Shown here one piece after another: positions 44,357 through 53,037 of a DNA stretch of 64,000 bases. Position numbers and translations under genes: made by a program. The notes beneath the pieces are model-generated. The model made no database searches, was not told the origin of the DNA, and was given only the letters and a program-made list of their open reading frames with translations. Position 1 is the stretch's first letter; the number at the start of each line of letters is the position of its first letter. Source of the DNA: Streptomyces inusitatus (GTDB lineage: Bacteria > Actinomycetota > Actinomycetes > Streptomycetales > Streptomycetaceae); assembly GCF_014651115.1 (NCBI RefSeq), contig NZ_BMWG01000014.1, forward strand, positions 73,926 through 137,925, given 5' to 3'.

Positions 44357-45316
44357 GTGAACAGCAACACCTTCCGCATGCCCACGCGCCGCTGCGCCGC
44401 CGTCACCGCCGCCGCCGCGCTGGCCGCGTCGCCCGTGGCGATGGCAGGCCCGGCGCAGGCCACCGGGGGCGGCGCCGAGGGAAGGGCGGGCGCGGTCATC
44501 CTGCGCGCCGGACTCGAAGTGTCCCTGCTCGACAAGACCGTGCGGGTACCGCTCGCCGCCTCCCTCAACGCGGTGCGGGCCCCCGCCACCGCCGAGCGGA
44601 CCACGCTGAGCGTCCAGCTGGACGGCGTCGACGGGGGCAGGCCCTTCTCGATGCTGCGCGCGGACGTCGCCTCCACCCGGGCGACCGCCGACAAGAAGCG
44701 GGCCGAGGGGTACGCCAATCTGGCGCACGCCCGGGTGCGGCTGCCCGGACTGCCGCTGCTCTCGCTCATCGAGGTGGAGAAGGCCACCTCCAAGGCGGTC
44801 TGCGAGACCGGCAGCCGGCCCGTCGCCGAGTCGAACCTCCTGGGCACGGTGAAGGTGCTCGGCAAGAGGGTCGCCCTCACCACCGGCGGCCCGACCCGGC
44901 TCCAGGTGCCCGGCGTCGGCGAGGTGACCCTCGACCTCTCCCACACGCACACCACCTCCCGGACCGCCGCCGCCACCGCCCTGAAGCTGAAGGTCGCGGT
45001 CAACCCGCTCAGCCTCAATGTCGCCGAGGTGAACGGCGCCGTCACCCTGGTCGAGGCGACCTGCGAATCGCCCAGGGCAGTGGCCCCGCGCACCCCGCAG
45101 GAGCCCGCGAAGGCGCAGCCGAGCGAGTCCGAGAGCGAGTCCGCGCCGGGCCTCGCCGCCCAGAGCGCCGGCGAGCGGCCCACCGAGAACCTCGCCGAGA
45201 CCGGCGGCGACTCCGGCACCAAGTACCTCGCGATCGGCGCGGCGCTGCTGCTCGCCCTCGGCGGCGGCGCGATCGCCCTCGCCCGCGGCCGCGCCAAGGC
45301 CCGCGGCCGGGTCTGA
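44357..45316 (+). CDS. SCO1860-type LAETG-anchored surface protein
   Basis: A 319-aa secreted protein. A Sec signal ends near AGPAQA (about residue 35), an extracellular domain with two cysteines follows (VCETGSRP and ATCESP), then a Ser/Glu-rich linker. The sorting signal LAETG is at residues 279-283, with a membrane helix and Arg/Lys tail after it. LAxTG is the class E sortase signal of Streptomyces. The start is GTG 44357. The function of the family is unknown. Confidence 0.88.
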   Translation: MNSNTFRMPTRRCAAVTAAAALAASPVAMAGPAQATGGGAEGRAGAVILRAGLEVSLLDKTVRVPLAASLNAVRAPATAERTTLSVQLDGVDGGRPFSMLRADVASTRATADKKRAEGYANLAHARVRLPGLPLLSLIEVEKATSKAVCETGSRPVAESNLLGTVKVLGKRVALTTGGPTRLQVPGVGEVTLDLSHTHTTSRTAAATALKLKVAVNPLSLNVAEVNGAVTLVEATCESPRAVAPRTPQEPAKAQPSESESESAPGLAAQSAGERPTENLAETGGDSGTKYLAIGAALLLALGGGAIALARGRAKARGRV

Positions 45317-45367
45317 ACCGGGTCTGAACCACCTCGGCCCGGATCCCCGGCCCGGACCCCCGGGCAC

Positions 45368-45405
45368 GCGGCGGGCGGGAACCAGTCCCCGGCCCCGCCC
45401 GCCGC
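45368..45405. terminator. Terminator between convergent surface-protein gene and cobC
   Basis: 12-bp inverted repeat GCGGCGGGCGGG / CCCGCCCGCCGC with a 14-nt loop. Confidence 0.8.
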
Positions 45406-45442
45406 GACACGGCCTGATCAGTCACCGTCAGACAGGCCCCAG

Positions 45443-46507
45443 TCAGCCGCCGACCACCGCCAGCGCCTGGTCCAGGGCCTGGAGGAAGCGGTTGGTCGTG
45501 ACCCGGTCGCGCACCGCGATCCGCAGCCACCCCGGGCCGAGCCCGGGGAAGGTGTCACCGCGCCGCACCGCGAAACCGAGACAGCGCAACTGCTCACGGA
45601 CCTCCGCTCCCCTTCGCACCTGGATCAGCACAAAAGGAGCCTCGGCCTCGGCCACGACCCGTACCTCGTCGAACTCCGCCAGCCCGGCCAGCAGATGCGC
45701 GCGCTCCACCGCGATCAGCCTGGCCGCCTGGTCCGCCTCCTTCAACGCGGCCGGACCCATACAGGCCTCAGCCGCCGCCAGCGCCGGAGTGGAGACCGGC
45801 CAGAGCGGCTGAGCCCGCTCCAGCGCCGCGATCGTCTCCGGATCGGCCATGACATAGCCGATCCGCAGGCCCGCGAGCCCCCAGGTCTTGGTGAGGCTGC
45901 GCAGCACCACCAGCCCCGGGACATCCGTACGGCCCGCCAGCGCCTCGGTCTCCTCGGGCACCGCGTCCATGAACGCCTCGTCGACCACCAGCAGCCGGCC
46001 GGGACGGGCCAGCGAGGCGATCTCCTCCGCCGAGTGCAGTACGGAGGTGGGGTTGGTCGGATTCCCGATCACCACCAGATCCGCCGACTCGGGCACGGCG
46101 GCGGGATCCAGCCGGAAGCCGTTCTCCTCGCGCAGCAGCACCCGGTCCACCTCGTGGCCCGCGTCCCGCAGCGCCGCCTCCGGCTCGGTGAACTGCGGAT
46201 GCACCACCAGGGGATGGCGGACCGGCAGCGCACGCGCCAGCAGTACGAACGCCTCGGCGGACCCCGCCGTCAGCAGGACCCGCTCCGGCGGCAGCCCGTG
46301 CCGCGCGGCGACGGCGGACCGCGCGGCACGGCCGTCCGGATAGGCGGCGAGCGAGGCCAGCGAGCCGCCGACGCACTCCCGCAGCCACTGCGGCGGAGTG
46401 TTCGCCCGGACGTTGACCGCGAGGTCGATCAGCAGGGCACCGGTGTCGCGTATCTCCGCGTCGCCGTGGTGGCGCAGGTCGTGTGGGCCGTCAGTGTGCA
46501 TGAGCAT
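45443..46507 (-). CDS. cobC: CobC-type PLP protein (threonine-phosphate decarboxylase-like)
   Basis: A 354-aa class I/II aminotransferase-fold enzyme of the Rv2231c/CobC type, which supplies (R)-1-amino-2-propanol phosphate for the lower loop of cobalamin. It has VVIGNPTNPTSVL, LLVVDEAFMDAVPEE and the PLP lysine in VLRSLTKTWGLAGLRIGY. No Shine-Dalgarno sequence precedes ATG 46507 (or 46501); instead a short His-rich ORF ends inside the gene, suggesting coupling. It is the last gene of the minus-strand cob locus. Confidence 0.88.
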   Translation of the reverse strand: MLMHTDGPHDLRHHGDAEIRDTGALLIDLAVNVRANTPPQWLRECVGGSLASLAAYPDGRAARSAVAARHGLPPERVLLTAGSAEAFVLLARALPVRHPLVVHPQFTEPEAALRDAGHEVDRVLLREENGFRLDPAAVPESADLVVIGNPTNPTSVLHSAEEIASLARPGRLLVVDEAFMDAVPEETEALAGRTDVPGLVVLRSLTKTWGLAGLRIGYVMADPETIAALERAQPLWPVSTPALAAAEACMGPAALKEADQAARLIAVERAHLLAGLAEFDEVRVVAEAEAPFVLIQVRRGAEVREQLRCLGFAVRRGDTFPGLGPGWLRIAVRDRVTTNRFLQALDQALAVVGG

Positions 46508-46679
46508 GGCTGCCGTGCTGGTGTCCGGTGTGACGTCGGCCGAGCGGAAGAGAGCTCTTCCCCGGCGCGGTCGCGCGATGTCTCCTGCGGCCGGGCCCGG
46601 CCACGGGGCCGCGCGGCGGCGGGAGCGGTGGCGGCGGGAAGAGTCCGCCGGCGGTCGGCGGTGGGGGCGGGGTGGTCAC
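46491..46679 (-). CDS. Putative 62-aa proline/histidine-rich peptide overlapping cobC
   Basis: GTG start with a strong SD (GAGGAG, six bases upstream), 62 residues. The N-terminus is Pro rich (TTPPPPPTAGGLFPPPPLP) and the C-terminus is His rich (RRHTGHQHGSHAHAH). The stop lies within cobC, 17 bp after its first ATG, so cobC could be translationally coupled to it. Third-position GC (about 76%) is lower than in nearby genes, so it may also be a leader and not a stable protein. The His cluster could bind cobalt; this is only an inference. Confidence 0.4.
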   Translation of the reverse strand: MTTPPPPPTAGGLFPPPPLPPPRGPVAGPGRRRHRATAPGKSSLPLGRRHTGHQHGSHAHAH

Positions 46680-46969
46680 GCGTTCTCCTCGGTGTGGGGG
46701 TGGTACGGCGGAGTGTGCGACGGCGGCCCGCCGCACGACGGGTCCCCGTCCGGAGCACGGGCGGTCTCCGTGCCGGCCACGGGCTCTTCCCGTCGTGGCT
46801 GAAAATGTACGAACGCACTGGCTGTGCTCCCGTACGGGTGCGCGGCCCGGCACCGGGGGAAGCGGGCCGGACCGAGCGGCGCGCGGGCGCCTTGACGTCC
46901 GCGTACGACCGGAAGCGGTCGTACGGGCGCATGCACTCGCGGCCGCGCCGGGCTGGGTGCCGCGCGGAT
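46680..46969. other. Intergenic region upstream of cobC
   Basis: 290 bp with a perfect 24-bp dyad CGTACGACCG-gaag-CGGTCGTACG at 46902-46925. No B12 box (GCCACTG) is present, so it is not a cobalamin riboswitch. Confidence 0.45.
46902..46925. promoter_or_regulatory. Perfect palindrome upstream of cobC (terminator or operator)
   Basis: 10-bp arms with a GAAG loop, 45 bp beyond the stop of the CbiG-like gene. It could be its terminator or a regulator site for cobC. Confidence 0.45.
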
Positions 46970-48040
46970 TCATGGCTGCCACCGATAGCCGTACGGGGTC
47001 ACCGCACGGCCCGCGATGACGCGGGTGGCTGTGTTGCCGGCCGTCACGTCGGTCATCATGTCCACCGTCGGGGGATCCACTCCGGCCAGTGTCGCCACAT
47101 GGCTTGATTCATATGGTCGAGTGGCGTTCCAGGTCAGGGCCGCCGGAGCATCGGCCGGCCGGTGCTCCGCCGTCGCCGGGAGCCCGTGGAGGGCCGACGG
47201 GCCGGGGCCGGTCACAAGGACCGTGTGCCCGACGGCGGGCGGACTCCCGGGGGAGCCCCCGGGGGAGCCGTCGGGAAAGCCCTCGGGGGAGCCCCCGACG
47301 GGCTCGAACACCCACGCCCCCGGGCCGAGCGGCCCGCCGGGCCACTCCGGGCGCGGCCGGGAGCCGTCGTACCGCACCGCGTCGGAACTCCATGCCGACA
47401 GCGGACCAGCCACGCCGGACCCGGGGGTGAACACCAGGAGGCCGCCGGGCGAACTCCGCCTCACCACCGCGCAGGTCGCCCTCGCGGCCCGGCCCCGGGG
47501 GCTCGATACGCGCTTCGGTACGAGGAGTTCCCCGCCGCCCGCGAGCGCCGAGGCCTCCGCGACCGACGGGGTCCCCACGGCGGCCAGGGCCGCGCCGGAC
47601 GGATTCGGCACCGGCACCCGGGCGAGGTCCCCCGCCGGGTGGGCCACCAGCGGCACACCGAGGGTCTTCGCGGCGGCCACGATGCCCGGCTCGGACGCCT
47701 TCGCCCCGGCCGTCGCCAACTCCCGCACGCTCAGCCCGGACAGCCCCGCGTCCCGCAGCGCCTCGGCCACCAGGGCGAGGACCTCGTCCTCGGGAACACC
47801 GCGCGAAGCGCCCACCCCCACCACCAGCGAGGGCGGCCGCAGCACCGCCGTACCCGGACCGAACGGCAGGACCAGATCGGTGACATGGACCGCGACCCCT
47901 TCGGCCGGGGCCGCCGCGCCCCCGCCCGCCGGGGGGCCCAGCAGCACCGCGTACCGCGAGGGATCCGCCGGGAGAAAGGCGAGCACCGGCGCGGGGAGGC
48001 GGCCGGCCGGACGGCCGGCGGCGGCGCCGGGCTCGGCCAT
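46970..48040 (-). CDS. CbiG-like cobalamin protein fused to a CobJ C-terminal remnant
   Basis: A 356-aa protein. Residues ~65-190 are a CbiG/CobE C-terminal domain (LVVGVGASRGVPEDEVLAL, ATAGAKASEPGI), the cobalt-precorrin-5A hydrolase-type fold. Residues ~190-302 are low-complexity (GGSPEGFPDGSPGGSPG). Residues ~303-356 (VATLAGVDPPTVDMM, GNTATRVIAGRAVTPYGYRW) look like the very end of CobJ, the precorrin-3B C17-methyltransferase. CbiG and CobJ are fused in other actinobacteria, so the CobJ SAM-binding part (~200 residues) seems to be lost in frame. The ORF is open but CobJ activity is not expected. Confidence 0.7.
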   Translation of the reverse strand: MAEPGAAAGRPAGRLPAPVLAFLPADPSRYAVLLGPPAGGGAAAPAEGVAVHVTDLVLPFGPGTAVLRPPSLVVGVGASRGVPEDEVLALVAEALRDAGLSGLSVRELATAGAKASEPGIVAAAKTLGVPLVAHPAGDLARVPVPNPSGAALAAVGTPSVAEASALAGGGELLVPKRVSSPRGRAARATCAVVRRSSPGGLLVFTPGSGVAGPLSAWSSDAVRYDGSRPRPEWPGGPLGPGAWVFEPVGGSPEGFPDGSPGGSPGSPPAVGHTVLVTGPGPSALHGLPATAEHRPADAPAALTWNATRPYESSHVATLAGVDPPTVDMMTDVTAGNTATRVIAGRAVTPYGYRWQP

Positions 48041-48131
48041 GAGCAGGGGTCCTCTCGCGTCAAACGGGTGAATCGGGCGGGTCTTCCGGCGGAATGTGCG
48101 CGGAACCGGGTCAATCCGCTAGCAAGGGCGC

Positions 48132-48854
48132 ATGGCGGTGTTCGTCGCGCTCGGCGCGTTCCTGATGACGCTGTTCGGCGGCTGGACGGCGCAGCGCGTC
48201 ACCGACCGTCGGCATCTGGTGCTGGGGCTGGCCGGCGGGCTGATGCTCGGCGTGGTCGGACTCGATCTGCTGCCCGAGGCGCTGGAAGCGGCGGGGCAGG
48301 AGGTGTTCGGCGTGCCGCTGGCCCTGCTGCTGTTCGTGGGCGGCTTCCTCACCGCGCACATGGTGGAACGGCTGCTGGCCGCCCGCCAGGCCGCCCATGG
48401 CGCGGGGGAGGGGAAGGCGCCGCAGGTGGGGCTGACGGCGGCGGCGGCCATGGTCGGCCACAGCCTGCTGGACGGCATCGCGATCGGCGCGGCCTTCCAG
48501 GTGGGCGAGGCCATGGGACTGACCGTGGCGCTCGCCGTCATCGCCCATGACTTCGCGGACGGGTTCAACACCTACACACTCACCAGCCTCTACGGGAACA
48601 CCCGGGCCAAGGCCGTCGCGATGCTGGTCGCCGACGCCTTCGCGCCCGTCGTCGGGGCCGCGTCCACCCTGCTGTTCACCATTCCAGTGGGGCTGCTCGG
48701 CGGCTACCTCGGATTCTTCGGCGGCGCGCTGCTCTATCTCGCCGCCGCCGAGATCCTGCCCGAGGCGCACCACACCCACCCGGCCCGCTCCACCCTGCTC
48801 TGCACGGCGGCGGGCGCGGGCTTCATCTGGCTGGTCGTCGGCGTCGCCGAGTGA
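48132..48854 (+). CDS. ZIP family metal transporter
   Basis: A 240-aa membrane protein with about eight helices and the ZIP motifs GHSLLDGIAIG and AHDFADGFNTYT in helices IV-V, plus LPEAHHTHP near the C-terminus. It lies between two parts of the cobalamin locus on the opposite strand, so cobalt uptake is an attractive guess, though zinc or iron are also possible. It shares a 91-bp divergent region with the CbiG-like gene. Confidence 0.88.
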   Translation: MAVFVALGAFLMTLFGGWTAQRVTDRRHLVLGLAGGLMLGVVGLDLLPEALEAAGQEVFGVPLALLLFVGGFLTAHMVERLLAARQAAHGAGEGKAPQVGLTAAAAMVGHSLLDGIAIGAAFQVGEAMGLTVALAVIAHDFADGFNTYTLTSLYGNTRAKAVAMLVADAFAPVVGAASTLLFTIPVGLLGGYLGFFGGALLYLAAAEILPEAHHTHPARSTLLCTAAGAGFIWLVVGVAE

Positions 48855-48970
48855 GGGGCTCACCGCCGTACGGGCGCGAGGCGATGCGGAAACGATTCTG
48901 CGAGGTCGATGGGCCCCCGTCCGGCCGACCCCTCCCACGGGTTCCACGGGTTCCATCGGTCCCACCGCTC

Positions 48971-50344
48971 TCACCGCGCGCACTGAGCCACGAACCGGCG
49001 GGCCACCCCGGGGTCGGCCGCCCAGTGCGTATGCAGATAACTCGCGTGCACACCCCGCTGGACGAACCCCTCCACCCGGCGCTCCGGCCGGTGCATCCCC
49101 CAGGCCGGGGTCGGGCCCGCGCCGGGCTCGATCACCGTCCGGTGGAACTCGTGGCCCCGCAGCCGGGTCCCCGTCGCCGCGAGACAGCTGTCGGCCACCG
49201 CCACCGCCTCCCGGTACCCCAGCGTCAGCCGCTCGCCCATCCGCGCGTCGGCCTCCAGCACCCCGCACATCGGCCGGCCGTCCAGCGAACGTGCGAGATA
49301 CAGCAGCCCCGCGCACTCGGCCGCCACCGGCCCGCCGTCCCGCGCGAACGCCTCGACCACCTTGCGCAGAGACTCATTGGCCGACAGCTCCGGCGCGTAC
49401 ACCTCGGGGAACCCGCCGCCTATCACGACCCCCGAGGTCCCCTCGGGAAGCCGCTCGTCCCGCAGGGGATCGAAGGCGACGACATCGGCCCCGTACGCGG
49501 TGAGCAGCTCGACATGCTCGGCGTAGGAGAAGGTGAACGCCGGGCCGCCCGCGACGGCGACCACCGGACGCCCGCGCTCCGCCCCACCGGGCAGCGCCCC
49601 CGCTCCGGGGCCCCAGGACTCCCCGCCGGCGCTCCACGCGGGGGAGTCCAGCGGGGGAGCGGACCGGGCGAGCGCCAGCAGCCCCTCCAGATCGCACCCC
49701 TGCCGCACCAGCTCGCCCATCGCCGCCACGGAGGCGACCGCCTCCGCCGCCCGCTCGGCGACCGGCACCAGGCCGAGATGGCGCGAGGGGGTCGCCACGG
49801 CGGCCCGCCGCCGCACCACCCCCAGCACCGGGACCCCGACCTCCTCCAGCGCCTGCCGCAGCAGCTCCTCGTGCCGGTCGGACGCCACCTTGTTGAGGAT
49901 CACCCCGCCGACCCGGACCTCCGGGTCCCAGGAGACAAAGCCGTGCACCAGCGCCGCCACCGAACGCGACTGCGAGGAGGCGTCCACCACCAGCACCACC
50001 GGGGCCCGCAACAGCTTCGCCAGCTGCGCCGTGGACGCCAGCTCACCGGCTCCCGACGCCCCGTCGTACATCCCCATCACCCCCTCGACCACGGCCACGT
50101 CGCACCCGGCCGCACCGTGCGCGAACAGCGGAGCCATCAGCTCCGTGCCGCACAGATAGGCGTCCAGATTCCGGCCCGGCCGGCCGGTGGCGAGCGAGTG
50201 GTAGCCGGGGTCGATGTAGTCGGGTCCCACCTTGTGCGGGGACACGGCCAGCCCGGAGGCGGCGAACGCCGCCATCAGACCGGTCGCCACGGTGGTCTTG
50301 CCGCTGCCCGAGGAGGGCGCGGCGATCACAAGACGTGCTACCAC
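48971..50344 (-). CDS. cobB: Cobyrinic acid a,c-diamide synthase
   Basis: Amidates the a and c side chains of (hydrogeno)cobyrinate with glutamine and ATP. The 457-aa protein has a P-loop-like APSSGSGKTT at residues 9-18, a dethiobiotin-synthetase-like domain (HKVGPDYIDPGYH) and a GATase domain with nucleophile cysteine in AAECAGLLYLARS and late HASYLHTHW. The GTG start overlaps the cobO stop by 7 bases. Confidence 0.94.
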   Translation of the reverse strand: MVARLVIAAPSSGSGKTTVATGLMAAFAASGLAVSPHKVGPDYIDPGYHSLATGRPGRNLDAYLCGTELMAPLFAHGAAGCDVAVVEGVMGMYDGASGAGELASTAQLAKLLRAPVVLVVDASSQSRSVAALVHGFVSWDPEVRVGGVILNKVASDRHEELLRQALEEVGVPVLGVVRRRAAVATPSRHLGLVPVAERAAEAVASVAAMGELVRQGCDLEGLLALARSAPPLDSPAWSAGGESWGPGAGALPGGAERGRPVVAVAGGPAFTFSYAEHVELLTAYGADVVAFDPLRDERLPEGTSGVVIGGGFPEVYAPELSANESLRKVVEAFARDGGPVAAECAGLLYLARSLDGRPMCGVLEADARMGERLTLGYREAVAVADSCLAATGTRLRGHEFHRTVIEPGAGPTPAWGMHRPERRVEGFVQRGVHASYLHTHWAADPGVARRFVAQCAR

Positions 50345-50937
50345 TCGATGCCCCGCTGCCCCTTCTGCCCCGCGTCCATCGGATGCTTGATCTTGGTCAT
50401 CTCGGTCACCAGATCGGCGAAGTCGATCAGCTCGGCCGGGGCGTTGCGGCCGGTGATCACCACATGCTGGTTCCCCGGCCGGTCGCGCAGCACCGAGATC
50501 ACCTCGGCCGTGTCCACCCATCCCCAGTGCAGGGGATAGGCGAACTCGTCGAGGACGTAGAGCTTGTAGCTCTCGGCGGCCAGATCCCGCTTGACCTGCT
50601 CCCAGCCCTCCCGGGCCGCCTCCTCGTTGCTGAACTGCCGGTCGCGCTGCACCCACGACCAGCCCTCGCCCATCTTGTACCAGTCGACCGCGCCGCCCTC
50701 GCCGGACGCCCCCAGCACCTTCAGCGCGTTCTCCTCGCCGACCTTCCACTTCGCCGATTTGACGAACTGGAACACCCCGATCGGCCACCCCTGGTTCCAG
50801 GCCCGCAGAGCGAGCCCGAACGCGGCCGTCGACTTCCCCTTGCCGGTGCCCGTGTGCACGAAGACCAGCGGACGGTTCCGCCGCTGACGCGTGGTGAGTC
50901 CGTCGTCCGGAACGACGGACGGCTGTCCCTGTGGCAT
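50338..50937 (-). CDS. cobO: Cob(I)yrinic acid a,c-diamide adenosyltransferase
   Basis: Adds the 5'-deoxyadenosyl group to the corrin cobalt. The 199-aa CobA/CobO-type protein has Walker A GTGKGKST (30-37), VLDEFAYPLHWGWVD and VVITGRNAPAELID. It also serves salvage of incoming corrinoids. The ATG immediately follows the chelatase TAA, and the stop overlaps cobB. Confidence 0.95.
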   Translation of the reverse strand: MPQGQPSVVPDDGLTTRQRRNRPLVFVHTGTGKGKSTAAFGLALRAWNQGWPIGVFQFVKSAKWKVGEENALKVLGASGEGGAVDWYKMGEGWSWVQRDRQFSNEEAAREGWEQVKRDLAAESYKLYVLDEFAYPLHWGWVDTAEVISVLRDRPGNQHVVITGRNAPAELIDFADLVTEMTKIKHPMDAGQKGQRGIEW

Positions 50938-53037
50938 TTACGCGGCCTTTCTGTCGGACCCGGCGGACCGGGCGCTCTTCACCAGTCCGGCGATCGCGTC
51001 CGCCCGCAACTCGTCGAGTGTGACGGCCGATCCTTGAAGATCGGCCGCGAGGGTGCCGGCGAGCCCCAGCCGGACCGGCCCGGACTCGCAGTCCACCACG
51101 ATGGCGGCCGTGCCCCCGGCGGCGTGCAGCCGGGCCGCCCGCGAGGCCAGCCCCACCGGATCGGGGCCGCCGGTGGCCCGCCCGTCGGTCACCACGACGA
51201 GCAGCGGCCGGCGCGAGGGATCGCGCATCCGCTCCACCCGCAGCACGTCGTGCGCCTTGAGCAGCCCCGCCGCCAGCGGGGTGCGCCCGCCGGTCGGCAG
51301 CAGATCGAGCCGGGCCGCCGCCGCGTCCACCGAGGACGTCGGCGGCAGGGCCACCTCGGCCTCCTTGCCCCGGAAGGTCACCAGCCCCACCTTGTCCCTG
51401 CGCTGATAGGCGTCCAGAAGCAGCGAGAGCACCGCGCCCTTGACCGCGCTCATCCGCTGCCGGGCCGCCATCGACCCCGAGGCGTCCACCACGAAGAGCA
51501 CGAGATTGGACTCCCGCCCCTCCCGCGCGGCCTGCCGCAGATCGTCCCGCCGCACCACCAGACCGGGGCCCCCGCGCCCCCGCGCCCGCTGATGCGGGGC
51601 GGCCGCCGCCACCGTCGCCGAGAGATGCAGCTTGGTGAGGGCCCCCCGGGGCCGCCGCGCACCGGTGGTGCGCCCGTGCTCGGCCCGGGAGCGCGAACGG
51701 CGGCCCGCCGCGCCCTCGCCCATCCCCGGCACGCTCAGCATCTTCGTACGGAACGGCTCACCGGCGCCCACCGGCCGCTGCTCACGACCGCCGCCCACCG
51801 GGACACCGCCCTCGCCCGCCTCCGGCGACTCCTCCCGCTCGGGGGCCTCGCCCTGCGGCGGAATCCCGGGGTCCTCCTGCGCGGGGGCCTCGGGGCTCTC
51901 GGGGCCCTGCTCCGGAGGCCGACCGCCGCCGGGACCGCCGCCGTCCGGCCCGCCGTCCGGCCCCTGGCCGGGGTCCGGGTCCGGGTCCTGGTCGGGATCG
52001 GGATCGGGTTCCGGATCGGGCTCGTCCGCGCCGAACTCCTCCAGCGTCCGGTCCAGCTTCTCCTCGTCCAGCCCGGGCGCGTCGAACGGGTTGCGCCGCC
52101 GCCGGTGGGGGAGCGCCAGCAGCGCGGCCTGCCGCACATCCTCGGCGAGGACGTCCCCGCGCCCGGCCCAGGCGGCCAGCGCGGAGGCCGTACGGGCCAT
52201 CACGATGTCGGCCCGCATCCCGTCCACCTCGAAGGCCGCGCAGGTCGCCGCTATCTGACGGAGCGCCGCGTCCCCCAGCGTCACCTCGGGCAGCAGCGTC
52301 CGCGCCGCCATGATCCGCTCCCGCAGCGCGCTCTCGTCCCCGTCCCAGCGGGCGACAAAGCCGGCCGGGTCGTCGTCGTACGCCAGCCGCCTGCGGACGA
52401 CCTCGACCCGCTGCTCGGGCTCCCGGGAGGCCACGACCTCCACCGTCAGCCCGAACCGGTCCAGCAGCTGCGGCCGCAGCTCGCCCTCCTCCGGGTTCAT
52501 CGTCCCCACCAGCAGGAAGCGCGCGGCGTGCCGCACCGACACACCCTCGCGCTCCACATAGGACGCGCCCATCGCGGCGGCGTCCAGCAGCACGTCCACC
52601 AGATGGTCGTGGAGCAGATTCACTTCGTCCACATAGAGGATTCCCCGGTGCGCGTCCGCGAGAAGCCCCGGCTCGAAGGCCTTGACCCCCTCCGCGAGCG
52701 CCCGCTCGATGTCCAGCGCTCCCACCAGCCGGTCCTCGGAAGCGCCGATGGGCAGCTCCACCATGCGCGCGGGCCGCGCCGCCGCCCCGCCCGCCTCATG
52801 GGGCCCGTCGGGGCACTCCGGGTCCGGTGCGGCGGGGTCGCAGGAGAACCGGCAGCCCGCGACGACCTCGACAGCGGGCAGCAGCGCGGAGAGGGCCCGC
52901 ACGGCGGTCGACTTGGCGGTCCCCTTCTCACCCCGCACCAGCACCCCGCCGACCCGGGGCGACACGGCGTTGAGCAGCAGCGCGAGCCTCAGATCGTCCT
53001 GCCCGACGACAGCGGTGAACGGGTAGGGCGTGCTCAT
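50938..53037 (-). CDS. ChlI-ChlD type putative cobaltochelatase/Mg-chelatase subunit
   Basis: A 699-aa AAA+/vWA fusion. The N-terminal AAA+ domain has Walker A GEKGTAKST (36-44) and Walker B GILYVDEVNLL; a long Pro/Asp/Gly-repeat linker (DPDPDPDQDPDPDPG) and a vWA domain with MIDAS FVVDASGSMAARQ follow. In actinobacteria this fused subunit works with CobN to insert cobalt. No CobN gene is present in this window. Its ATG overlaps the stop of a 47-aa ORF. Confidence 0.92.
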   Translation of the reverse strand: MSTPYPFTAVVGQDDLRLALLLNAVSPRVGGVLVRGEKGTAKSTAVRALSALLPAVEVVAGCRFSCDPAAPDPECPDGPHEAGGAAARPARMVELPIGASEDRLVGALDIERALAEGVKAFEPGLLADAHRGILYVDEVNLLHDHLVDVLLDAAAMGASYVEREGVSVRHAARFLLVGTMNPEEGELRPQLLDRFGLTVEVVASREPEQRVEVVRRRLAYDDDPAGFVARWDGDESALRERIMAARTLLPEVTLGDAALRQIAATCAAFEVDGMRADIVMARTASALAAWAGRGDVLAEDVRQAALLALPHRRRRNPFDAPGLDEEKLDRTLEEFGADEPDPEPDPDPDQDPDPDPGQGPDGGPDGGGPGGGRPPEQGPESPEAPAQEDPGIPPQGEAPEREESPEAGEGGVPVGGGREQRPVGAGEPFRTKMLSVPGMGEGAAGRRSRSRAEHGRTTGARRPRGALTKLHLSATVAAAAPHQRARGRGGPGLVVRRDDLRQAAREGRESNLVLFVVDASGSMAARQRMSAVKGAVLSLLLDAYQRRDKVGLVTFRGKEAEVALPPTSSVDAAAARLDLLPTGGRTPLAAGLLKAHDVLRVERMRDPSRRPLLVVVTDGRATGGPDPVGLASRAARLHAAGGTAAIVVDCESGPVRLGLAGTLAADLQGSAVTLDELRADAIAGLVKSARSAGSDRKAA

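Noticed and set aside
46680..46969. Possible second cobalamin riboswitch upstream of cobC
   Set aside because: No GCCACTG-type B12 box or conserved core on either strand.
46672..47019. Plus-strand ORF across the cobC upstream region
   Set aside because: Arg-rich product with no SD and poor codon bias.
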